A program made the translations under genes and the position numbers. From Byssochlamys sp. IMV 00236 (Eukaryota; Ascomycota; Eurotiomycetes; Eurotiales; Thermoascaceae), in contig MSJH02000694.1 in NCBI GenBank assembly GCA_001931875.2, positions 1 through 20,737 of the forward strand: a DNA stretch of 20,737 nucleotides, in the 5' to 3' direction. Of this stretch, positions 1 through 11,074 are shown in pieces. The stretch's first letter is position 1. Every line of letters begins with the position of its first letter. The notes under the pieces were generated by a model. It was not told where the DNA came from, did not search any database, and saw only the letters and a program-made list of their open reading frames with translations.

Positions 1-549
1 AAATAATTATATAAGAAAAAATTGTAAAAAGTAATTAAATAGGAATAGAGATTTTTTTTAATTAAGATAAACTAATTTAGTAATTATTAATCTTTAAGCA
101 TAATTAAGAAAATAAAGATAGTTAAAGAGAAAATAAAGAATATATCTAAATAGAATAAAGATAAAAAAGCTGTTAAAATAAAAAAGAAATAGAAGTTAAA
201 GAGGTTTAAAGTTATAAATAAGCTAAAAGGGATTATTAATATAATAGAGGTTATAAACTAAATACTAGATATAGGAGTTTAAATATTAATTCGGGATCTT
301 ATTGGTTTATCTTCTAATTTATATAAGGCTTTATTTACTTTATAATTACAGCAGGTAATAATAAAGGCAATATTTTATGATATTAAAGGAGTATAGTTTA
401 ATACCTCTATATTAAATACAGAGTATATAGTAAATAATATAAATTAGTATACTTATATATTCTTATAACTTAAGCCTCTTAATAAAGATAAGATACTATA
501 TGCAGCTATAACTCTAAAGTTGCCGATTAGAATTAATAGTTATAAGGAG

Positions 550-800
550 ATATAAAATATTATAGTAGATAATAGAGCTAAAATTAATATAATATATAGA
601 GATATAATAAATTATTATAAACTTATTATAAGCTAGAAATTTAAAGATAATATAATATTAGTAGATAGCGAGCAGACCCCTTTTATAGATCTTTATAAAG
701 AGGTGCCTATATAGGTAAGATCTTTTTATTATAAGGTCTCTTTCTTTATAATAAATAATAAGATTAACTATAATTATATTCTAAGACAGCCTTTTAAATA
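550..800 (+). pseudogene. Gypsy aspartic protease (retropepsin) remnant
   Basis: In the old element this domain would have cut the Gag-Pol polyprotein. At 565-594 the frame reads VDNRAKINII, which is VDSGAKINII with Ser-to-Asn and Gly-to-Arg, both explained by G-to-A. About 70 codons on, in the same frame, 781-795 reads LRQPF, the relic of the closing LGRPF motif of retropepsins. The catalytic Asp codon itself (568-570) survives, but the Ser and Gly of the triad are gone. The spacing and flanking residues fit Gypsy proteases of filamentous fungi. The stretch from 800 to about 1780 should hold the protease-RT linker and the start of RT; I recognise nothing definite in it. Confidence 0.85.
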
Positions 801-1779
801 TTAAGTATATTTACAATATATTACTCTATTAAATAAAATAGTAAAAAGTATAATTTATTCTATAAACTAAAAGAATTAAGCTATTATTTAGGTATTTTTA
901 ATAAATAACCTAAGAAATAAGTTAAGGGAAGAGGTATTATATAATTTATTATCCTAGGTATAAAAATTATTAAACTAAAGCTAGAAAGAAATAATAGATA
1001 TTAAACTAAGAATAGAGAAAGCCTATAAGAGCTATATTTAGTAAATAATATTAGCTTTAGAGTAAGTAAGGAAATTAAAAGTAAAAGAGTAGGAATATTT
1101 AAACTTATTAAATTAAATAAAAGAGTTAGAAAGTTATAAGGGTATAGACTATTTAGAAGATATAACTTTTTTACTATAAAAATAAAATATTTTATTAATA
1201 TATAGTATAAGAAGAAATATAAAAAGGTTTATCTAATAAATATATTAAATAGACCTATAATAGCTTTAAAGGGGTTATTAAAATAAAAAGAAGTTATTAG
1301 AAAATATTATTATAAGAACCCCTAAAGAAGTATAAAAGAAATATATAAAAGATTTACTAAATATATTTAGCTAAAAATATTAGATATTAAGAAAGGAATA
1401 AGATTAATACTAGACTATCTGAAGAATCTTATTATAAGTAATAATTTATAGCTAAGAAAGAAAAAACTATTAATAGAGGTGCTTTTTGCCTAAAAAATAG
1501 TCCTTATTTAGATCTTTAAAAAGATTAGATAAATATACCCAGAAGTTATATCTCTAATTATTATTTAGACTATAGATTATAAATTATAGTAGGCGAAGAG
1601 CTTCTTAATATTAAAAATATTCTATAATATAGCGTAAGGAATAGTAAAAGAGAGGATAAATATAGGGATTTTTAAACACAGTTAAGGATCCTATTAAAAT
1701 CTATAATTCTTAGTAAAAAAGAAAAATAATAAATATTGGCTAATTAATATAACTATAAAAATTAATTAAATAATAATAT

Positions 1780-2475
1780 AGGATGCTAATCTGCCCCCTT
1801 TAATTAATAAGTTCTTAGAAGAGTTTAGTAGAATACTAGTATTAATATTTATAGACTTATTCTTTAGGTATAATTAATTAGAGTTAGCTAAAGAATTATA
1901 AGATTTAATAGCTTTTTATATATTAGAGATCAGTTTAGTTTATTAAGCTAAATTATCTTAAAGATAGATAAATATAGTATAGGAGTTTATATAAGGAATT
2001 ATAAAAATACTGGCAGATAATATTCCTAATATCTATAATATATTTCTAGATAATATATTAATATAAGAACCTAAGACTAATTATAGGGGAGAAGAGACGC
2101 TACCGGGAATTAGAAGGTTTATATTTAAATATATCCAGAATATTAATAAGGTATTATATAGTTTTAAACTTATAGGTTTAATAATTATTAAAAAGAAATT
2201 ATAATTTATAGTACTAAGAATTAAAGTAGTAGGCTATATATATAATACTAAGAGAAGATATCCTAAGTTAGCTAAAGTAATTAAGATCTTAGAATAGCTA
2301 TTTTATTAGAACTTATAAAAAATAAGAGAATTTTTAGGGGTTATAGCCTATTATTAGATATAAATTAAAAAATATACTATTAAAGCTAAGCCGATATATT
2401 TAATACTAAAGAAGAGATAAGATTTCTTTTAAAGGCTAAAATAATAAGAAGTAATAAATATTTTAAAAGTGACCC
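1780..2475 (+). pseudogene. Gypsy reverse transcriptase remnant
   Basis: RNA-directed DNA polymerase domain. Recognisable blocks in one frame are: the palm start around 1855-1900 (DLFFRYN-stop-LELAKE, from a DLFSGYDQLELAKE-type block); LPQGWTN at 1953-1973, now reading LS-stop-R-stop-IN; and the catalytic box at 2043-2054, now FLDN instead of FLDD. Gln and Trp codons have become TAA or TAG and Gly codons AGA, all C-to-T or G-to-A. The FLDD form, rather than YVDD, is common in one group of fungal Gypsy elements. The thumb and connection follow (for example REFLGVIAYY, about 2326-2353). Loss of the second catalytic Asp and many stops make it inactive. Confidence 0.9.
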
Positions 2476-2479
2476 TAAT

Positions 2480-2960
2480 AATAATACTAGCACTTAAGCT
2501 AATTAATTATAAAAAGAAAGGTATAATTATTATTAATACTAATACTAGTAATAATAAATAGGGGGCTTAATTTACTTAAGAAAAAAAGGAGTCTAATAAG
2601 AGATATTTAGCTAGATATAAAAATAGAGTATAAATATAGGTAGAGAAGTAATATAATAGAGAAAAGCTAAAGTATAGGGCAATACTAAAAGCGCTTTATA
2701 AATTCTAAGTATACCTATATAATATATACTTTTAACTAGAGGTAGATATAAAAATTCTGGTAGTATAACTAAATAAGACAGTTATAAACCTCTCTAGGTT
2801 AATAATTATTTAATAGATTACTTAGATTTAGCTATTTAACTTTAATATTATCTATATATTAAGAAAAAAGAACTTAGTTATAAATAGGTTATTTTAGAAG
2901 CTAATAATAGAGTAAGACCTAGAAAAAGTAGAAGATAATAATATAAAGGAATTCCTAGAC
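2480..2960 (+). pseudogene. Gypsy RNase H and connection remnant
   Basis: This domain would have degraded the RNA strand of the RNA-DNA hybrid during reverse transcription. At 2535-2567 the frame reads NTNTSNNK-stop-GA, the relic of a TDASNNGWGA-type motif, with the catalytic Asp codon (2541-2543) turned into Asn. Further on, about 2690-2725, comes KALYKF-stop-VYLYN, matching the KALKKFRVYLYG block of this family. Later, about 2850-2905, comes FNIIYILRKKN followed by LVINRLF, from the FDVRHVPGKKN and ADGLSR region. The frame is the same as RT and integrase, so the whole RT-RH-IN polyprotein can still be read through the stops. Confidence 0.85.
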
Positions 2961-3169
2961 CTATAATTTTATATAGTCTATTATACTAATATATAAGAGA
3001 TAGAATTAGATAATATCCCTTAGTTAATACTTATATTATATTAGTCAGAAAAGTCTTTACTAATTATAGAATAGTTATAAACTATAATAAAACCAGATAA
3101 TATAGATAGAAGATAATATGCCAAATTTAAAAAAGAGGCCCTAAAGTATATAGTCTAAGATAATATACT

Positions 3170-4335
3170 TTTTTAGAGAGTATAATAAAATTAGCCTTAT
3201 TATATAGTTATTAATAATAAAAAAAAGTAAAAAAAAATTCTTATAGCTCTTTATAAAAAGTATAAATATTATAAGTATAAAGTAACCTATTAAAAGATAG
3301 CTGATTAATATTAATAAAAAGGCTTATATAAATATATTGCTAGATAGATAAAGATATATAATAAATATTAGAAAGTAGATAAAAAATATATAAAAAAAGC
3401 TTTATAGTCAATATTTATTCTATTAGGGAGATTAAAGCTATATCTAGATATTTATAAGATTATGCCGCCTAATAAGGGAAAGACTTATATTATTATATTT
3501 TGGGATAATTTCAGCTAAATTAAATATAGAGCCCTTAATAGCTCTATTTTAAGAATTATTATTAAGTTTCTATAAGAAGACTAGATTTATTATTAAAGAG
3601 TAATAAAGACTCTTATTAATAATAGAAGATTAGAGAATAAAACTATAGTTAATATATTAGTACAAAAGTATAAGATTAATTATATTAAAATCTTATTATA
3701 TAATCTATAAGTAAATAGAGTAGTTAAAGTTATATATAAGTCTTTTATATATAATATTAGAAAACTTATAAAAAGAATAAGAATAAATTAAATAAATTAT
3801 CTACTAGCAGTAATCTAGGCGGATAAGAATATAATTAAGACCTTTATAGGCTTAATATTATTTAGAGTAATTATAGGATATAATACTATACTGCCAATTA
3901 AATTAGAAATATTTATTTAGAAGACTTTAGTATAGGATAAGGTTAGGACTATAGAAGATCTTCTATTCCTTTATATATAATAAATAGAGCTCTAAGATTA
4001 AGATATAAAAAAGGCCTAACTTTATGTCTAATATATAAAAAAAGCTAGTAAGAAAGTTTTTAATAATAAGAAATAGCTCCGCGGAGAATAATTAATAGAA
4101 AGATAGCTTATTTTACTTTATAATATAAAGCTTAAGATATTTTATTCTATAAAACTAGCATACTATTAGCTTAAACTATATAGAATTAAAAAAGTTCTTA
4201 AAAAAGAATCCTATAAGTTTAAGGAGTTAGATAATATACCTTTTAAAGACCTAATTTATAAGAATTACTTAAAAAGCTATTATTTATAAGAGGATTAAAA
4301 TAAAATATTAATTATAAATAATAATATAGTATCTG
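3170..4335 (+). pseudogene. Gypsy integrase remnant with GPY/F module
   Basis: The DDE integrase would have inserted the cDNA copy. The first catalytic Asp is kept in LDIYKIMPP (Asp codon 3447-3449). The second lies 58 codons on in NRRLENK (3621-3641), from DGGPENK, and is now Asn. The Glu lies 35 codons further (3726-3728) and is now Lys. The resulting D-x34-E spacing is one shorter than the usual D-x35-E; I recall the same spacing in the DGGPENK group of fungal Gypsy integrases. A one-base shift near 4138 puts the C-terminal module in the next frame: LAYY-stop-LKLYRI at 4156-4185 is the relic of LAYRWLGPYRI, the GPY/F motif. The protein ends in a charged tail near 4335. I see no chromodomain. 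Confidence 0.9.
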
Positions 4336-5200
4336 AGTAAGAAAATTAATAATTAAGTAATAATAATAATAATGCGGACTAGATACTATCTAGATTAAAA
4401 TATATAATTATTATTCTAATACCCTCTTTTTAAAAATATTAATTTAGAAAAAGAGAAGCAAAAAGCTAATAATAAAGCAAGATAAGGAGTTAGTTTAAAA
4501 AGAGAAGAAATAGAAGAATAATAATAAAATAAATAGCAATATTATAATAAGAAAAGAAAGAGGATAAATTTAAAATAAGAGCGTCTTCTTTAGAAGAGGG
4601 GAAGAATTTAAAAATGCCTAATAATAATTAAAAAAGAAGAAAAATAAAAATAACTAAAAAATATATAATATTAGCTTAAATACCTTAAAAAAGTCTATAA
4701 ATAAAGCTAAAAATAAAAAATATTAAATAAAGAATATAAGTAATAAATAAAGAATTCTTATCTTATTATAAAAACCTTACTTTTTATATTATATAATATT
4801 ATAATAAAAGTAACTGGAGACTAAATTAAGCTAAACTTAACCTTATTTTATCTTTTAAATATATCTTTTTGCTTAGAAACTATTTTAAAAAATTATTCTA
4901 TAAAAATATATATTAAAAATAGAAGAAAATATATTAGAAATATAAAATATTATCTATTAGAATAAAGCTCTTTAATTTAAAATATATATATATACTATAA
5001 TTAGCAAAATTTGTAAGCTTATAAAGAAGATAATAAGTAAGGCCAATAATAAAAAAAAAGATTTAGTTTATAAACAATATAATAGCAATTATTTTAAATT
5101 TTTAAAGCAGATATAATAAAGCAATTAATAATTTTTATAATTTTCTAAACTAATAGGAGCTATTAGAAAAAGTAAAAAAAAAAAAATATTAGCTATTAAT
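4336..5200 (+). other. A-rich post-integrase stretch, nothing recognised
   Basis: About 860 bases of very A-rich plus-strand sequence inside element A. It contains purine-rich runs (4440-4600) and fragments of lysine-rich open frame, for example near 4600-4640. I see no domain, LTR end or second element boundary that would mark a nested insertion here. It may be the 5' part of the extra coding region described below, or a spacer. Confidence 0.4.
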
Positions 5201-7765
5201 AAGCTAAAAAAATTAAAAATATAAGTAAAAAAGAACTATAAATATATTAATAAAGGTTATTATAAAGCTATAGAGAAATAGGGCTAAAAGATTATAGACT
5301 AAGTCTTATTAATTATTAAAAAATTATATTAGATCTTAATAGCTATAGGAGGATTAGCTTCTAATATTAAAAATTAGAGAATAATAACTATATATTTAGT
5401 AAGAGTATAGGTTAATAGATTTTATAATATTAAAAAATAAGGAATATTGATTAAAAAGAGCCTTTAACTAATTAATATTAGAAAGGCAAGAAATATCTTA
5501 AGAAAAGCCCTTAATAGAGAAAGACTAATTTTTTAAAAGCCTATTAATAAAAAGCTGCAAAAAGTTAGAATAAAAATAAGAAAAAATAATCTTTTAAAAG
5601 AGATTATAGGAAAAGAGAAAGAATATTAAATAAAAAATTTAGATAAGAGCTTATTAATAGATCTGATATTAGATAAAGGAAAAAAAAATATAAAGAAAAA
5701 AAAAAGGGAAAAAAAAGATTAAGAGTCTTAAAAAGCTAAAAGGGGAAAAGAAGCTTAAAACTTAAAATAAGAAGAAATAGCTAAAAAAAAGATATAAATA
5801 TAAAATTAGTATATCTATATTAATAGAAAAGGCTATTGCTAACTTAAAAAATAAAAAAATATTAAAACTTTTAAGAAAAGAAAGGATTAAACCTGCTATT
5901 ATATATTAAGTTTATATTAAAAAAGTATAAAACATAATAAGATTAAGAAGTATAAAAGATAATATTCTTAGAGAAAGGTTAAAAATACTTATAGATAATA
6001 ATAATAACCTTAAATCTTAGAATACTAATATAAACTACTAGAAATAGTTTTAATAGGGATAAAAATTTAATGCTAATCTTAAGGATTATTACTGCCTAGA
6101 TAAGGGGGAAATTAAAGTATAATCCTAGCTAAGTGGACTAAATATAAGTATTAAGGAGGTTAGAGAAGTCTTATAATAAATTAATTTTAAGAAGATTAAC
6201 TTAATCTATAAGCCTTATATATAATTATTGGCTAATATAATTAATATAAGGGAGGATATATCTATAAAAAAAGCTAGAGGAGTATTAAAAATAATTAAAA
6301 ATATAAAATTGGCAGTAATAAAACAGTAAAAGAAGGGACTATTTAAAGTAATAACCTATCCTTATAAAAGTTTATTTAAAAAAATTAAATAGTTTATAAA
6401 TAAAACCTCTAAAGATAAATAAATAATAAAACCTCTTAGTAGAGTTTTAAAAATTAATATAAAGCCCTTTTTTTTATAGTAAATCTAAAAGACCCTTTTA
6501 TTAAAAAAGAGATTGGGCACCTGAAAGATATGTAGAATATTAGAACTATATAATTTAAAGATAATATAGAGGCTGAGCAGATGCTAGGCATATTTAATAA
6601 TAGCTAGATTAAAAAAAAATAAAGAGTCTTATTTTAGGAAGTTTTAAAAGTATAAAAGATAGAGATAATTTAGAAGTTAAAGAATTTTTATTTAAAGACT
6701 TTCTCCCTAAAAAATCCCTAATATTAAGAATAGTTTAACTATTTAAAGATCTTAAGTTAATTAATATAGATACTTCTAATAATATACCTAGCAGCTTATA
6801 TTATAAAATCTAAGATAATCTATATAGGGCTAAAGAGTATCCTAAATCTAAATATAGGGATAGAAAATATTTTAACTTAAATAAAGAAGACTTTACCCTA
6901 AATAAGATATAGGACTAATATATTTAGTTAGGTATTATAATAAGAAAAGACTTTAATTATTAAGAAGCAAATAGGATTTTTTAAATTATACCCTTTAAAG
7001 GGAAATTAATAAAAGGGATATTATAATATACTATTATAGAAATAAAAGCAGCCCTTTATTATAAAAAAGAGAGTAAAAAATTAATAGGGCTTAAAAATTT
7101 ATCTAAAAATATTTTTTAAAAGATTATTGTGTAAGATATCTAAATCTATTTAATCTAGTTAGTGCTATATAGTTATAGTAAATATAGAATATAGATCTGC
7201 TATCTTAGGGGATATAAGCTAAAAATATTAAATATAGAGACTATAATCCCTAAGAAAAGAATAGGCTAAAGCTTTATAATCCTAGGAACTAAACTAATTA
7301 TTAGAGATAAATCTAAGAAAATTATAAGTTTAAGAGATATTATATTTAAATAGGGAGAAGTAACTTTTATTAATAATCTATATCAGCTAGTATTAAAGAA
7401 TTAGAGAATAAATCTTAATAGTATCTATTATTTTAATTATAAGGAATAAGATAAGATAAGATCTAATTAAGGAGGATCTAGGCCTTTTAATATCTAGATA
7501 AATAGAGTTATAGCTATAGGTAGAGCAATATTTAATTAATTAAACTAAAATTATTTAGAAGTTAAAGTAGAGTTATATTTTATATTAAAATAAGATATAT
7601 TATTAATTTAAGATTATTTATAGAGGAAAAGAACTCAGCTTTATAAATTAGGGATTTTAAGATATATATAATATTAGAAACTAGAGCGTTCCTATTTTAG
7701 GGATAATTTATAATATTAGAAGGAGAAAATAATATAAACTATAATAACTAAGGAAGATAGATAGG
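5200..7765 (+). pseudogene. Unidentified extra coding region between integrase and 3' LTR of element A
   Basis: Long stretches read as protein once TAA and TAG are taken as former Gln or Trp codons. The first segment is about 5255-5790 and lysine-rich, containing YYKAIEK and INIRKARNILRKALNRERL. The next is about 6081-6470, containing KDYYCLDKGEIKV and KKARGVLKIIKN. After a shift at a T-run near 6470 comes about 6479-6720, with KDPFIKKEIGHLKDM and AEQMLGIFNNS. The best segment is 6775 to about 7765 in a third frame, with YRAKEYPKSKYRDRKYFNL, ICYLRGYKL and YYFNYKE, and it runs up to the polypurine tract. I do not recognise the protein. Because it is on the plus strand and ends at the element's own polypurine tract, it is either a third ORF of the retrotransposon or captured or nested DNA. 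No membrane segment or signal peptide is evident, so nothing supports an envelope protein. Confidence 0.5.
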
Positions 7766-7767
7766 GG
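7750..7767 (+). other. Polypurine tract of element A
   Basis: A purine-rich run (aaggaagatagatagggg, interrupted by two T) lies directly against the TGTT start of the 3' LTR. In LTR retrotransposons this tract primes plus-strand DNA synthesis. Its position fixes the 5' edge of the LTR. Confidence 0.8.
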
Positions 7768-8122
7768 TGTTTATTTTTAGAGGAGAGAAGGCTATATAAT
7801 AAGGAGGAGTAATATAAAGAATATAATTAGTTAAGAGGTTATATACTTTTATTTAAAGTCTTTAAAAAGTCTATAAGTAAAATAGGAGAGTAAGGAGATA
7901 ATATCTTTTAGTTATTTAAAATAAAATAATTAGCTTTTCTTTTCTATTATTGTTTAGTATTAATTTAGTATTAAATTATTATTAGTTTACTATATCAGTC
8001 TATAGCTAGAGCTTCTTCTCTAGCTCTACTCTAAGCTCTAAAGCTAAATACCCTTCTCTTCCTTCTTAATACCTACTCGCTCAAAGACTCTATGCTAAGT
8101 CTTAACATATTATCCCACAACA
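7768..8122 (+). repeat. 3' LTR of Gypsy element A
   Basis: The LTR begins TGTTTATT right after the polypurine tract and ends CCCACAACA at 8122, giving TGTT...AACA inverted tips and a length of 355 bp. It matches, inverted, the LTR of copy A' at 11075-11460. For example, the run AAGACTCTATGCTAAGTCTTAACATATTATCCCACAACA near the 3' end appears in A' with C-to-T and G-to-A changes. This copy keeps many more C and G (for example 8030-8120) than the A' LTR and than its own internal region. The following five bases, ATATT (8123-8127), are the candidate target-site duplication; the partner would lie left of the window. Confidence 0.85.
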
Positions 8123-8189
8123 ATATTATATAATTATATTAGTCTTTCTAAATATCTTTTTATCCTAGTTTTTCTTTTCTTTTTTAGAT

Positions 8190-8803
8190 AATTTAATAGT
8201 ATCCTAATAATCCTTGCTAAAGAGCTACTTTTTTATATATAAGAATTATATCTTATAGTTCTCCCTTAAAAAGATAAAAACTAGTTTATTTTTTTTACTA
8301 TTTTTATCTTCTATTAAGAATATAATAATAATAGGTTAATCCTCTAATTTTAATAGGATTTAACTTCTATTAGATTTAGTACTTAATATAGTACTAAAGC
8401 AGTTTTATTATAGGTTCTTTTGCGCAAAGATAGCTTATTATTACTAGTTTAAACTTAAATATTTAGAATAGAATAGTTTTTACTATATAGCTGTTTTTTC
8501 TAAGTTATTATAAACCTAGGCTTATAACTAATTAAATAGAATAAGTTTAAATAAAATTCCCTAGACTAATCTAATAGCTTAAAAGGCTAATAATACTTAG
8601 GAAGAGAGAGTATTAGCATATATAGTAGATATAAAATATATCTATATATTCTTAGTTAGGGTAATAGATTTTTTATAAAAACCTAGAAAGTAATTTCTTT
8701 AAGCCGCCTAATTTTATTATAGTAAAATTATTCCTAAAGATTTTCTTAAAGCGAAATCTTAGTTATATAAGAAACTGCTAGTCCTAACTGCTATTTTATA
8801 ACA
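8190..8803 (-). repeat. Copia-type LTR, minus strand, inserted in Gypsy copy A'
   Basis: On the minus strand it begins TGTTATAAAATAGCAG at 8803, directly after the Gypsy A' linker sequence. It is homologous to the plus-strand copies starting at 12264 and 12935 and to the minus-strand LTR ending at 15475; the copy at 15475 is joined to Copia pol and so identifies the family. Shared blocks include the GGCGGCTTAAAGAAA region (8690-8710) and the AATCTAATAG region near 8360. Homology to the 12935 copy fades near 8190, suggesting an LTR of roughly 600-670 bp, but the 3' edge is not certain. The neighbouring 8123-8189 is plain AT-rich sequence and may be the LTR end or the start of the Copia interior. 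Confidence 0.7.
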
Positions 8804-9293
8804 TTATCTTTATTAAAAAATTTAAATTATAAAGATATATAAGTATATTAATTTATACTATTTATTATATATTCTATATTTAATATAAAAGCATTAAACT
8901 ATACTCCTTTAATATTATAGAATATTACTTTAATTATTACTTACTATAGTTATAAGATAAATAAAGCCTTATATAAATTAGAAGATAGATTAATAAAGTC
9001 CTAAATTAATATTTAAACTCTAGTATTTAATATTTAGTTTATAACTCTTATTATATTAATAGTCTCTTTTAGCTTATTTATAATTTTAAACCTTTTTAAC
9101 TTTTATTTCTCTTTTATCTTAATAATTTTTTTATCTTTACTTTACTTAAGTATATTTTTTATTTCTTTTTTAATTATCTTTATTCTCTTAGTTATATTTA
9201 GAGACTAATAATTACTAAATTAATTTATCTTAATTAAAAGAAATTTTTACTCTTATTTAATTACTTTCTATAATTTTTTTTATATAATTATTT

Positions 9294-11074
9294 AATCCTA
9301 TTTTATCTTTTTTTTACTTCTTAAGGCTTATTTAATTTTATTATATTAATAAAGTAGTAGTTTTTTATAATATCTCTTACTTCTTTTTTAGAGCTTAAGT
9401 TATCTTTAGGCTATTCTAGTATAATTAACTAGATATTATATTTAATTAAGCTAATATTTCTTTATTCTTTCTTTAATCTTTATTTAATAATCTTCTTTTA
9501 TAATATATTTCTTTATATAAGATAAATAACTTCTCTATTTTATTTTTTTAGCTTAAAATAAAGTTTATAGTCTTCTTTTTAATAAATAAGCTTTTAATTT
9601 AAGAGGCTTTTTAAATTTAAATAATAAGATTAAATATAATTAAGAGCCTAGTAGAAATTATATAAATTTAAAGATATTTTAAATTTTTTAATTAAGTTAA
9701 ATCTTAAAGGCGCCTTAGCTTATATATTTATATTAAGGTTAAGTATATTATTATTAAGCCTCCCTATATATTATATATTATATAGTTTTAACTTCTTAAA
9801 CTCTTTTATTAATTAATTAATTTATAATTACTTTATTAACTTTATTTTTATATTTAGTTATTTAGTTCTACTTTTATTTTTATTAAAGTAAGTTTTATTA
9901 AGTTTAATAAGAAGTTATATATTATTTTCTTTAGTTACCTTTTTCTTTATTAAGGCTGTTATATCTTAATCTTTCTTTAGCTTATTATTATTAAAATAGT
10001 AAAGGGTTTTAATAATTCTTATTTTATTTATTATTTCTTTATAGAAATTAAAGTATTTAATAATAGATAAAGTATAATAGTCTATATTTAACTCTTAAAC
10101 TACTTATTGCTTAAGCTTCTCTAAGAATTTTTAAAGATATTAAACTTCTTATAAATATTAGCTTAACTTATCTAAAGTTATTAGTACTTTTAATATAGCT
10201 TAATATTTTTAATTATATTTTTTTAAGTTCTTAAAGCTATTATATTTTATATTTTTAAACTTTTTTAGCTATTAAATATTATATTTCTTTTAATACTTAT
10301 TATAATAAGTATATTTTTATTTAATTACTTTTACTAGTTTTAAATAATTCTTTTTCTTATATTTAAGTTAAGTATTTATTTATAATAATATTAATAAGCT
10401 ATAATAGTTTATAAACTATTTAATTTTCTCCTCTTCTAAGAGTTAATTTGCCTTATATAGTCTCTTAAAAAGCCTTAGGTAATAAGTAATATTATCTCTT
10501 TTAAAATATAGTACCTTAAGATTTTTAAGTATTAGTATTTATAGAGTTAATATTATCTAAATTAATTATATTATTAGTAGTCTTATATTTTTAAATATTT
10601 AAGCTATTTATATCTTTAAATCTAATAATATTAAGAAGTTAAAAATCCTTTTATCTTAACTAATACTAAAAAGATTAGTATTTTTTTTATATTTTTTTAA
10701 AAGAATAGTAATAAAGATAATAATAAGAAGTTTTTCTATTTTTTAATAAATAATTCTTATTTAATAATTTTTTATTCCTTTTAAATTTCTGCTTTTCTTT
10801 TATATTTATTAAGCTTTTCTTTATATTTAATAGTTCTTCTTTTTTTTATTATTAGTATATATTTTTATCTTATATTATATTTATTATCTCTGCTAATTTA
10901 AGAGATATATTTATCTCTTTTTATTTATAGTAATAATCTCCCTTAGCTATTTTATTTATCTTTTTATTATTTTTTATCCCTTTTTTTAGCTTTAGCCTTA
11001 ATCTTAGCTTCTAATTTTTTTTTCTCCCTTATTTCTACTTAATATTTTAATACCTTTTATATTTAACTCTAATT
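9294..11074 (-). pseudogene. Gypsy gag remnant of copy A'
   Basis: Gag would have formed the virus-like particle shell. The clearest part is at about 10447-10513 on the minus strand, where the frame reads YFKRDNITYYLRLFKRLYKA, followed by LLEEEKIK and FINYY. This resembles the capsid region of fungal Gypsy Gag (FxGDNITxYLxxFxRLCxxN type). Upstream of it (10520-11060) is a lysine-rich, probably coiled or basic N-terminal part. Downstream (9294-10400) the frame is eroded by TAA and TAG, and I cannot place a CCHC zinc knuckle. Assignment rests on this one motif plus its position between a 5' LTR and the pol linker. Confidence 0.7.

Larger units (their letters stand above)
1..8122 (+). mobile_element. 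Degenerate Ty3/Gypsy LTR retrotransposon A, 5' end outside window
   Basis: This is the 3' part of a Gypsy element. Protease, reverse transcriptase, RNase H and integrase follow each other in the Gypsy order, and the element ends in a polypurine tract and a TG...CA LTR at 7768-8122. The 5' LTR and gag must lie to the left, because bases 1-491 match, inverted, the gag-pol linker of a second copy at 8804-9293. From 1782 to about 4130 the domains stay in one frame, yet that frame holds dozens of TAA and TAG stops. So the decay is almost purely point mutation, as expected of RIP, with very few indels. The element is unusually long because about 3.4 kb lies between integrase and LTR. It is dead: catalytic residues are lost in every enzyme domain. 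Confidence 0.9.

Noticed and set aside
5200..7765. Envelope-like gene in the extra region of element A
   Set aside because: No signal peptide, transmembrane segment or fusion-peptide-like stretch is visible; the readable parts are charged and lysine-rich, and position alone is not enough.
7951..8122. A 172-bp solo LTR starting at the TGTTTAG at 7951
   Set aside because: Homology with the minus-strand LTR extends well upstream of 7951, and a polypurine tract lies directly before TGTTTATT at 7768, so the LTR starts there.
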